Shown: positions 38,134-45,749 of the stretch, piece by piece
Layout of the letters: each line of letters opens with the position of its first letter
Position numbering within the stretch: position 1 is the first letter of the stretch
From: Asaia astilbis JCM 15831
Lineage (GTDB): Bacteria > Pseudomonadota > Alphaproteobacteria > Acetobacterales > Acetobacteraceae
NCBI RefSeq assembly: GCF_000613845.1
Contig: NZ_BAJT01000002.1
Location: 186,001-250,000 of the forward strand
DNA: 64,000 bases
Direction: 5' to 3'
Translations under genes and position numbers: made by a program
Notes under the pieces: model-generated
Databases searched by the model: none
Told to the model about the DNA's origin: nothing
The model's input: the letters and a program-made list of their open reading frames with translations, nothing else

Positions 38134-39717
38134 TCAAACAGGACCGAGCACGCGGAAATTATGCGTGCCATCGCGCTCCAGCTGCGCGATGAGGCCGAAT
38201 TCCCAATCGAGGTAAGCTTGCATGGCAGCAGCTGCGTTGTCGGTGCCTTCATAGGGGCGCTTATAGACGTCATCGGTCGAGGTAAGAGCCGCTCCCTCCT
38301 CAAGGCCCGAGGCAAGCGGAAGGCCCTGTTGCCGCCATGCGTCCGTGCCCCCCTCGAGCACCTGCACAGCAATACCAGCAACTGCAAGTTCAGGAGCCGC
38401 CAATGCGGCAAGACGTCCGTCGGGAGAGGTCAGCACAACTTCCCTGACCTCCCTCGCCCTGAGCTGCGTCGCCAGCTCGGCGCGGCTGGCGAAGACCGCG
38501 CCCTCGACATGGCCCTTGCGATGGATCGGAGACGGAGCAAGATCAACGATGAGACGCTTGCCGCCCGATCCGGCGAGATCCTTAGGCGAAATCAACCGGA
38601 CGCTCGGTGAGTTCGGAGGGAGACGATCCTGTTCCGAGCCGGTCTCCCGAGCCAGATCATCCCACTCAGGCAGGATATAGACCTCGTTCCAGCCGAGTTG
38701 ACGCAGCCAATGGCCAGCCATACGCGCTCTGACGCCGTCATCATCGGTCAACACGATGGTGCCATGCCGCACGGCAATCCATTCTTCCGTCGCCTGAATC
38801 AGCTGACCGCCGGGCGCCGAGCGAAAACCGCTCAGATGCCCTGCAGCGAATTCTTCTGGCAGACGCACATCGAGACGATAAAGCGTGCGCTCAGGGTCCG
38901 CCTGAAGCGCCAGAAATTCGGCACTTGTCAGGCTTCTGACGCCAGAAGCCTCGGCAAGCTGGATCGCCCGATTTTTGGCGAGCGCTGCGTTCTCTGAGCT
39001 TGCCTTGGCTCCCTCCGCCAACTGCCCCCGCGCCACATCGAAGCCAGCGAGCGTCCAGCCAATCGTTCCGTTACGCAGCGCATAAACAGGATTAGGAAGT
39101 GCTGCGTTGACCAGCGATTGTGCACCGATGATAGAGCGCGTGCGTCCGGCGCAATTCACCACGATCGTCGTGTCAGGAGACGGCGCGTTATCACGCGCAC
39201 GGTAGGCCAAATCGCCACCCGGTACGCTGCGGCCTTGCGGGATGGACATCACCTCATATTCGCTGAACCGCCTCGCATCGAGAATGACAATATTCTCACC
39301 CGCTGCAATCCGCCTCTCCAGCTCCTCAGCAGGGAGCGAGGGCGTCTGGCGCTCATGCTCGACCAGCTCACCGAACGCCTTGGAGGGCACATTAACGTCG
39401 ATGAAAATCTCGCCGCCGCTCGCACGCCAGCCTTCCAGTCCGCCTTCGAGGACCGAAACATCACCATAACCAAGTGCTGCCAGCAAGGGCAAGGCACGTG
39501 ACGCATATCCCTCGCCATCATCATACACGACGATCGGCGCGTTTCCGCGGGGAATCAAAGCGCCGATATACAGATCGAGACGGCTCAGAGGGATATTGAC
39601 CGCAAATAGCGGATGCGCGCGAGAAAAAGGTCCTTCTTCCCGCAGATCGATCAGGGCGATCTCCCGCCCTTCGCGCAGCGCAGCACGGACGGCTTCAGAA
39701 GTCGTGGTTCGTGTCAT
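38134..39717 (-). CDS. Four-domain rhodanese-like sulfurtransferase
   Basis: 527 residues from MTRTTTSEAVRAA (39717), a start that overlaps the dioxygenase gene by 23 bases. Four rhodanese repeats in a row: about residues 1-105, 130-235, 265-370 and 385-485. Only the second keeps a cysteine at the active-loop position (VVNCAGRTRS). The others have Asp (VVYDDGEGYAS, VLTDDDGVRAR) or Ser (VLTSPDGRLAA) there and should be inactive in sulfur transfer. The enzyme may move sulfane sulfur or act as a scaffold. It is the last gene of a sulfur-linked operon with a cysteine-dioxygenase-type enzyme directly upstream. The substrate is unknown. Confidence 0.8.
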   Translation of the reverse strand: MTRTTTSEAVRAALREGREIALIDLREEGPFSRAHPLFAVNIPLSRLDLYIGALIPRGNAPIVVYDDGEGYASRALPLLAALGYGDVSVLEGGLEGWRASGGEIFIDVNVPSKAFGELVEHERQTPSLPAEELERRIAAGENIVILDARRFSEYEVMSIPQGRSVPGGDLAYRARDNAPSPDTTIVVNCAGRTRSIIGAQSLVNAALPNPVYALRNGTIGWTLAGFDVARGQLAEGAKASSENAALAKNRAIQLAEASGVRSLTSAEFLALQADPERTLYRLDVRLPEEFAAGHLSGFRSAPGGQLIQATEEWIAVRHGTIVLTDDDGVRARMAGHWLRQLGWNEVYILPEWDDLARETGSEQDRLPPNSPSVRLISPKDLAGSGGKRLIVDLAPSPIHRKGHVEGAVFASRAELATQLRAREVREVVLTSPDGRLAALAAPELAVAGIAVQVLEGGTDAWRQQGLPLASGLEEGAALTSTDDVYKRPYEGTDNAAAAMQAYLDWEFGLIAQLERDGTHNFRVLGPV

Positions 39718-40297
39718 TTCGTAAGATCCCACAGATTGGCACAACATCGGACGAATAGCCGGAGATGAATTGCTTTTCCTCCCCGGTTTCGATGTCGTAG
39801 GTCGCGCGTGTCACCGCGCCGATATTGGCGCCATAGACATGGATCGACACCGAAGGGGCGTCGTCGAGGGCATTGGAGACGCGGTGATAATCTGCGTCAC
39901 CGGGCCGCAAGGGCCCGACATGCCCGACCCCGAGGACCTCCTCTTCCTCCAGTCGGAAGCCACCTCCCTCAGAGCGCGTAAAGCGCTCTTCGCGCTCCTT
40001 GCCCCGAAGGATCCCGATGAGGCCCCACACACGGTGATCGTGCAAAGGGGTGGTCTGTCCGGGTCCCCAGACAAAGCTCACGACCGAAAATCGTCCATAA
40101 GGGTCGGCATGCAGCAGATACTGGCTGTAGCGCTCGGGGTTCGGCTTCGCGAAACAATCGGGGAGCCAGTCATCTCCGGAGATCAGCTCCTTGAGAAGCC
40201 GGCCTCCTTCTTCAAGGACGGTTTCCTGATCCTCCGTGCGATCGAGCACAGCGGTCAGGCTCTGAACGAAGACGCGCAATGGCGCGATGTCAGTCAT
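39695..40297 (-). CDS. Cysteine dioxygenase-type thiol dioxygenase
   Basis: About 200 residues from the ATG at 40297, taken because it overlaps the aldolase stop (40305) closely and the frame start at 40417 lies deep in that gene. A single-domain cupin of the cysteine dioxygenase family: iron-ligand motif PLHDHRVWGLIGILRGKE near the middle and a third histidine in SIHVYGANIG. GDADYHRVSNALDD is also family-typical. Such enzymes oxidise a thiol (cysteine, 3-mercaptopropionate) with O2 to the sulfinate. In bacteria this branch often prefers 3-mercaptopropionate or an unknown thiol. Sits between aldolase and rhodanese genes. Confidence 0.8.
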   Translation of the reverse strand: MTDIAPLRVFVQSLTAVLDRTEDQETVLEEGGRLLKELISGDDWLPDCFAKPNPERYSQYLLHADPYGRFSVVSFVWGPGQTTPLHDHRVWGLIGILRGKEREERFTRSEGGGFRLEEEEVLGVGHVGPLRPGDADYHRVSNALDDAPSVSIHVYGANIGAVTRATYDIETGEEKQFISGYSSDVVPICGILRNDTNHDF

Positions 40298-40304
40298 GAA
40301 CGCA

Positions 40305-41099
40305 CTACTCCAGCAACTCGGGTTCTGCGGCAGTGATCCAGTCCCACAGAGGCTGAAAGGAATAATACCCCCCCTGCTCGGTTCCGACCTGACTGGCCGT
40401 GAGTTTGGCAACATCATGCGCGATCGGACGGGTTGTTCCAGCCGCCTGCGCCAAAAGCTGGGTCTGGGCCGCGTTATCCATGGCGAGGAACCACCAGGCG
40501 GCAGATTCTACCGTGTTTCCGACGGTAAGAAGCCCGTGGTTCTGCAGGATGAGCGCCTTGCGCTGACCGAGTGTTCTGGCCAAGCGATCCCCCTCATCGT
40601 CATTGAGGACGACGCCAGAGAAAGGATCGAAAACAGCGTGATCCTCGTAGAATGCGCAGGCATCCTGCGTGAGCGGCGCAAGCTCGATCCCCAGTGTTGA
40701 AAACGCCTTGCCATAGGTCGAATGGGTATGAGCTGCAGCGATCACATCGGGGCGCTCACGGTGAATCGCAGAGTGAATGGTAAATCCTGCCTGATTGATC
40801 GGCTTGTCCCCGATCAGGATATTCCCTTCATGGTCCACGAGCTGCAGATCGGACACCTTGATCTGGGAGAAATGAACCGCGAGCGGATTGATCCAGAATC
40901 GGTCCGGAAATTCGGGGTCGCGCGCCGTGACATGCCCAGCCAGCCCCTGATCGTAGCCGTAGCGACCGAAAAGGCGAAAGGTTGCCGCGAGACGCTGCTT
41001 GCGATGAAGCCGCTCCTCCTCAAAGCTTTGGGGCTCGGGACGCGGGTTCAGTCGGATAACACGGGCTGGACGAACCAGATCTTCTGCAAGAGCGCTCAT
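40305..41099 (-). CDS. Class II aldolase/adducin family protein
   Basis: 264 residues. The zinc site is visible as AAAHTHSTYGKAF and a later histidine in LILQNHGLLTVG; GLAGHVTARDPEFPDRFWINP is the usual N-terminal substrate loop. The family contains fuculose-phosphate aldolase, ribulose-5-phosphate epimerase and methylthioribulose-phosphate dehydratase (MtnB), so the reaction cannot be fixed. Because its operon partners are an SsuD-like oxygenase, a 2-hydroxyacid dehydrogenase, a thiol dioxygenase and a rhodanese, a sulfur-containing carbon skeleton is plausible as substrate. Confidence 0.8.
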   Translation of the reverse strand: MSALAEDLVRPARVIRLNPRPEPQSFEEERLHRKQRLAATFRLFGRYGYDQGLAGHVTARDPEFPDRFWINPLAVHFSQIKVSDLQLVDHEGNILIGDKPINQAGFTIHSAIHRERPDVIAAAHTHSTYGKAFSTLGIELAPLTQDACAFYEDHAVFDPFSGVVLNDDEGDRLARTLGQRKALILQNHGLLTVGNTVESAAWWFLAMDNAAQTQLLAQAAGTTRPIAHDVAKLTASQVGTEQGGYYSFQPLWDWITAAEPELLE

Positions 41100-41138
41100 T
41101 GAAAAATTCCAAATGCCGAAAGGGTCGATACGCTGGGG

Positions 41139-42127
41139 TCAGCGGCGTTTGTGTTGCTGGTTCAGCAGGGGTTCCCCTGCGAGATAACGATGATAATTCG
41201 TGCCGATCAGGGCCGTCAGACGCTCTTTGCTGCGCCCGCCGGACCAGGAAATGTGAGGCGTCAGACGCACCGACGGGTGCGTGTAGAGCCAATGACCTGA
41301 AGGAAGAGGTTCGGGATCGGTGACGTCGAGGCTTGCGAGGCGCACACGTCCCGTATCGAGCGCATCGCGCAGGGCGTTCTGATCGATCAATCCACCCCGT
41401 GCGACATTGATCAGATGGAGCCCCTGCTTGGTCTGCTCAAGCGTGCGACGATCCACGCAATGATGCGTCTCTTCATTATGGGGCAGAGCAAGGACGACGA
41501 TGTCGCTCGCTGCGAAAAGCTCTGCAACAGTCGACGCCGACCGTACGCCCGAGGGATTAGACTCTGGGTTCTGGCGGTAAACCAGAGGCACGAGCCGAAG
41601 GCGATTGCCCGCTTGGCAACAGCCTCTCCAATCGCGCCGAACCCGGCAAGACCGAGCGTCTTGCCCTCAAGCGTTCCGAGCGGCGTCAGAACGTCGGGAG
41701 CACGATAGTCCGCGGGACCATGAGCCTGACGCGCTGCGAGATTTTTCAGGTCGTCGAAAATGGCCGCGAAGACATATTCGGCGATGGCACCAGCCGTGAG
41801 CCCACGACCGGTCGTGACATTCGGCACATCGAAAAGCCAGTCGGGAAAGCCATCCGTGCCTGACGACGCGATCTGCACCCAGCGCAAATCGTGAGGCCAT
41901 CCCTCTGGCGGCTGCGCCGGAGCAGCACGCCATCCGGCAGAAGGACCCGTCAAAAGCACCTCGGCATCTCCGACCTGCCAAGGGGCTCCGTCGCGTGAAG
42001 CCGCCTCGATCTGACCATCCGGGAGCTGCGCCAGAGACCCGGCAATCACGTCCCCGATCTGGTTGACGATGCGCAGTTTCTGTCTTGGTAGAAACTCGGC
42101 TGCGAGAAGGCTCCGGCTCTCCGCCAT
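41139..42127 (-). CDS. D-isomer-specific 2-hydroxyacid dehydrogenase (one frame break)
   Basis: About 330 residues after repair. The start at 42127 follows the monooxygenase stop by one base and has AAGG upstream. NAD(P) motif GKTLGLAGFGAIGEAVAKRA; catalytic Arg in LINVARGGLIDQNAL, Glu in LDVTDPEPLP and His in LTPHISWSGGR are all present, so the enzyme should be active once the frame is restored. One base is missing near 41595 in a short G/C run; adding it joins KRAIAFG to LVPLVYRQN. It would reduce a 2-keto acid such as glyoxylate, hydroxypyruvate or a sulfur analogue. Confidence 0.8.
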
Positions 42128-42128
42128 G

Positions 42129-43232
42129 TCAGGCAGCCTTGCTGGAAAGTTCACTTGCCTGACGGCGCTCATCCTGTGCGATCAGCTCTCTCACCCGGGG
42201 CAGGAGATCCGTACCATAAGCCAGGGCATCCGGCAGTGGATCGAAACCACGGATCAGGAAAGTGGAAATGCCGAGACAATGATAGTCCAGCAGGGCATCG
42301 GCGACCTGATCCGGCGTCCCAACCAGAGATGTTGTATTACCCTTTGCTCCGGTGAGCGCCGCAATTCCCGTCCAGAGCCGCTTATCGGCGCGATGATCCG
42401 ATCCGGCTGCCGCCAGAAGGCGACGCGATCCTTCTGAGTGGATCTGATCGTCCGGCCCATAGCCGGTTCGTGCCAGAAGACTTTGCGCACGAGCGAGAAT
42501 ATCGTCAGCTTTCGCCCACGCAGCCTCTTCCGTATCCGCAATAATCGGTCGCAGAGAGAGGGAGAAGCGCGGTGAGCGTCCATGGGGCGCTGCAGCAGCT
42601 CTCACATTTGCGATCGTCTGGGCGACCTGAGCATAGCTCTCCCCCCAGAGCGCATAAACATCTGCGTGCTTGCCTGCGACGGCAATCGCCTCCGCTGAAG
42701 ATCCACCGAAATAGATCGGAATACCGCTCTCACGCTTGGGAAGGATCTGGGATCTCGCGCCATTCACACGGTAGAATTTCCCCTCATAGTCGAAAGGCTG
42801 CCTGGACTCCCATTCAAGGCGGACGATATCGAGATATTCCTTGGTGCGAGCATAGCGCTCGGCCTTGGTCGTATAATCGCCATCGGCCTGAAACTCGACA
42901 TCACTGGCCCCGGTAATGATATGCGGCGCAACACGACCATCGGACAGGTGATCGAGTGTCGCAAACTGACGGGCCGCAAGCGTGGGCGCGATGAAACCGG
43001 GTCTATGTGCGATGAGAAGGCCGAGCTTTGGTGCAATCGCCGCAGCATGAGCCGCAACGGTGAAACTATCGGGTGAATCGGAATGAAGCGCAAAAAGAGC
43101 CCGGTCAAAACCGGCACTTTCATGAATCTTGGCAGCTGCTTCGACATAGCCGGGGTCGAAACTTGCGCCTGAGGGCGCAATCGTTTCGGAGAAATTCCTG
43201 TTTCCGACAAAGCCTATGAACTCAACCGACAT
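42129..43232 (-). CDS. SsuD-like FMN-dependent alkanesulfonate monooxygenase
   Basis: 367 residues from MSVEFIGFVGNRNFSETIAPSG at 43232; GGAG lies eight bases upstream, while the longer frame to 43304 has only a basic leader. LGLLIAHRPGFIAPTLAARQFATLDHLSDGR, HIITGASD, ERYARTKEYLDIVRLEW and IPIYFGGSSAEAIAVAGKHADVYALWGE mark the SsuD group. It is the intact member of three paralogs in this region and starts a five-gene minus-strand operon. It is divergent from a LysR gene 119 bases away. Expected reaction: FMNH2-dependent C-S cleavage with release of sulfite; substrate not known. Confidence 0.85.
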   Translation of the reverse strand: MSVEFIGFVGNRNFSETIAPSGASFDPGYVEAAAKIHESAGFDRALFALHSDSPDSFTVAAHAAAIAPKLGLLIAHRPGFIAPTLAARQFATLDHLSDGRVAPHIITGASDVEFQADGDYTTKAERYARTKEYLDIVRLEWESRQPFDYEGKFYRVNGARSQILPKRESGIPIYFGGSSAEAIAVAGKHADVYALWGESYAQVAQTIANVRAAAAPHGRSPRFSLSLRPIIADTEEAAWAKADDILARAQSLLARTGYGPDDQIHSEGSRRLLAAAGSDHRADKRLWTGIAALTGAKGNTTSLVGTPDQVADALLDYHCLGISTFLIRGFDPLPDALAYGTDLLPRVRELIAQDERRQASELSSKAA

Positions 43233-43315
43233 GATTCTTCTCCGCATTCGACGATATAATCTCGTGGATAAGCGCATTTCACATTGAGTTTCCGAAACAA
43301 TCAACGCAATAATCT

Positions 43316-43331
43316 TAAATTGACTAATTTA
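43316..43331. promoter_or_regulatory. Candidate LysR operator between divergent lysR and the five-gene operon
   Basis: TAAATT (43316-43321) and AATTTA (43326-43331) are perfect inverse copies around a four-base centre and contain a T-N11-A core, the generic LysR-type box. It lies 20 bases before the LysR start and 84 bases from the monooxygenase start, where the LysR protein would be expected to bind. Confidence 0.5.
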
Positions 43332-43350
43332 GATCGTTAAACGAGGACCT

Positions 43351-44258
43351 ATGGCAGACGCGCCTTCTCACGCCCCGCAACGTCAGGCCCGGCGCATGGC
43401 AACCAATATGCCGACCGAGCTCATTCGCTCTTTCGTAGCAATCGTCGATGCGGGGTCCATGGCTCAGGCGACAGAGACGATTTTCCTGACGCAATCGGCG
43501 CTCAGCCTCCAGATGAAGCGTCTTGAAGACCTGTTGCAGCAAAAGCTTTTCAGGCGTGATGGACGCGCATTGGCCCTGACTGCGGCGGGAGAGGATCTTC
43601 TGGTACGCGCCCGGCAGTTTCTGGCCTTGAATGACCAGATCGTGCAATCAATGGGTCAGGGGTTCGATCCGGAACCGATCCATATCGGTATGACACAGGA
43701 TTACGCCGATACAGTTCTGCCGATGTGCTGGCCCGCTTCCATCACGCGCATCCACGAGCCCGCCTTCGTCTGCATGTCGGCGGCACGGTCGATCTGCTCG
43801 AACTTTTTGATCGCAGCAAGCTGGACATTGTGCTCGGGTTTGGACGCCATGCCGAGCGGCCCGACGGCGAATTGATTCAGGTGGCACTAACCCAGATGAT
43901 CTGGCTCGGCGGCCATACTCATGCCGAAGCTGCTGAGGTTCCCCTCGTTCTCCTCGAACCCCCCTGCCAGTTCCGTAATGCTGTGCTGACCACGCTCAAG
44001 GAGTCAGGCCGCGACCACCGTATTCTGCTCGAAACGCCTCATCTTCCGGGGCTCAGGGCCGCCCTGCGAAGCGGTCTCGGCGCGAGTGCCAGAACCACAG
44101 GATATGCGGCAGCCGCAGGATTGCCGATCATGGCTCCGGGCAGCCTGCCTGCCTTGCCCGAACTGCCAACGATCCTCCTCAAGCGCCGGGCCGCTGCGGA
44201 TGCAGTTGACGATCTGGCAGAGCTGCTCGTGCAGGAAACGAGGAAGACCCACGATTAG
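43351..44258 (+). CDS. LysR family transcriptional regulator (one frame break)
   Basis: About 300 residues after repair. Helix-turn-helix ELIRSFVAIVDAGSMAQATETIFLTQSALSLQMKRLEDLLQ, then the effector domain starting FDPEPIHIGMTQDYADTVL; after the break DVLARFHHAHPRARLRLHVGG through LIQVALTQMIWLGG to the end. A G is missing near 43719. The start may be 43351 or one of the ATGs at 43396 and 43408. It is divergent from the SsuD-like operon and a palindrome with a T-N11-A core lies between, so it is the natural regulator of that operon. Confidence 0.8.
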
Positions 44259-44369
44259 GGCGCTCATGAGTTTCACCAAAGGGTCGGTTCAGAATAACTC
44301 TGTGGTGACAGGAAGCCGTCTCTGACACGCTCGAGGAGGAATCATCATAGTTTTCGGGAGAGAAGACCC

Positions 44370-45077
44370 ATGGGCGATCTATCTGCAACCACTGAACCAC
44401 CACGTCAGAAAATCCTGTCCCTGCAGGAGAGGTTCGACGCGCTCGATGACGAACGACGTCGCAGCTGGGCTCCTGAGGCGCTGGCAGTCAACGTCAACCA
44501 GCGCGCCACGCTCGTTCGGGAGCATCGTCTCGACGGTTACCCTGAAGAGGGTGACGCGTTCCCTGCCTCCACGCTTGAGACGCTCGCAGGCGATGCCCTC
44601 GTGCTCCCTCGCGACACGGCGCAAAAGCCTGTCGTTCTGGTCTTTTTCAGGTTTGCCGGCTGCCCCGCCTGCAATATCGCCCTGCCTTATTACCGCGATC
44701 ATCTCTATCCTGAGCTCGCGCGACGGGGGATCGATCTGATCGCCGTCTCACCGCAACCAGCGGGACTCCTCAGCGCGATTCAGGTGGCGCACGCCCTACC
44801 CTTCACAGTGGCAACAGATCCGGGCTTGGAACTGTCTCGCGCGCTCGGGATCACCTATCATTTCGATGAGCCCTCAAAATCCGCCTCGATCGCTAAAGGC
44901 GGCAACCCCGAGGCTCTGAACGGCACGTCAGAATGGGAGCTGCCCAAACCTGCTGTCTATGTCATCGATACCGCAGGCAGGATCGCTTTTCGCGACGTCT
45001 CACCCGACTGGATGAGCAGAACTGAGGCAAACCTCGTCCTCAAGAGGCTCCACGATGTGGCAGAGTTAGGACTATGA
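44370..45077 (+). CDS. Peroxiredoxin-like (AhpC/TSA) protein
   Basis: 235 residues with a helical N-terminal extension (about 75 residues) and a thioredoxin-fold AhpC/TSA domain. The active-site loop reads FFRFAGCPACNIALPYY, that is CPAC, and the domain continues IDLIAVSPQPAGLLSAIQ and VATDPGLELSRALGI. Such proteins reduce peroxides or act as redox sensors. Placed at the edge of the sulfur region it could protect from peroxide made by FMNH2-dependent oxygenases; that is inference. About 110 bases separate it from the LysR gene on the same strand. Confidence 0.75.
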   Translation: MGDLSATTEPPRQKILSLQERFDALDDERRRSWAPEALAVNVNQRATLVREHRLDGYPEEGDAFPASTLETLAGDALVLPRDTAQKPVVLVFFRFAGCPACNIALPYYRDHLYPELARRGIDLIAVSPQPAGLLSAIQVAHALPFTVATDPGLELSRALGITYHFDEPSKSASIAKGGNPEALNGTSEWELPKPAVYVIDTAGRIAFRDVSPDWMSRTEANLVLKRLHDVAELGL

Positions 45078-45749
45078 GGATCGCTCCCGAGCTCCATTAA
45101 CCGGCTCATGATATCAAGGATCGTACTTGCCCTCATTTTGCCAACGTGAGGCGCTTACGGCCTTCGCAACATCTTGAGCGCGTAGTCAGGCGCGTTCGAG
45201 TTGGTGCATCAAAGCGTCAAACAAGGCACCGCAGCGAGATGCCCCAGCGGAAAGCGCCCCTTTTCGAGTTTAAATGAGGGATGGGCGAGCACTTAATCAC
45301 CCTATCTGCAGCTCCCGGGTACCGTACAGATCGCGAAGCCGAATTGGGCAAGTGTCGTGCTCCCAACCAATGGTTACGATTCCGATTCCAGAGAATGAAA
45401 CATCGCCGCCATGTTCCTCAAGGCGCTGACACAATCAAAAATGTGTCTTTATGTTTCTATGTTTCGATTCGGTTTACCCACACTTGGTTAATTCTTAATT
45501 TATCTTCTGGTTTTTTACGTGATACCAATTTTTATATCACAGCAGGACGATTAATAGGAAACAGGTAAATCAAAGAGCAAAATATCCTGTTTACTGTCAG
45601 TACATTGGTATCCGTAAAAATAATTAATAGTCATCAAGTAAATTGATAAACAACTACTCCACTTCTATGTACCACAGTACGATCTCCGTAAATATTGTCG
45701 ATATTCTGCTGATTCTTGAATAAAAACAAAACCTCAAGAGGCACAAGAA
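45078..45749. other. 670-bp gene-free stretch before the Hint protein gene
   Basis: No supported gene. Composition turns clearly AT-rich from about 45430 to 45750, likely the promoter region of the surface protein gene; no promoter boxes can be named with confidence. It also marks a composition change from the sulfur region to the surface protein gene, compatible with acquired DNA. Confidence 0.35.
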
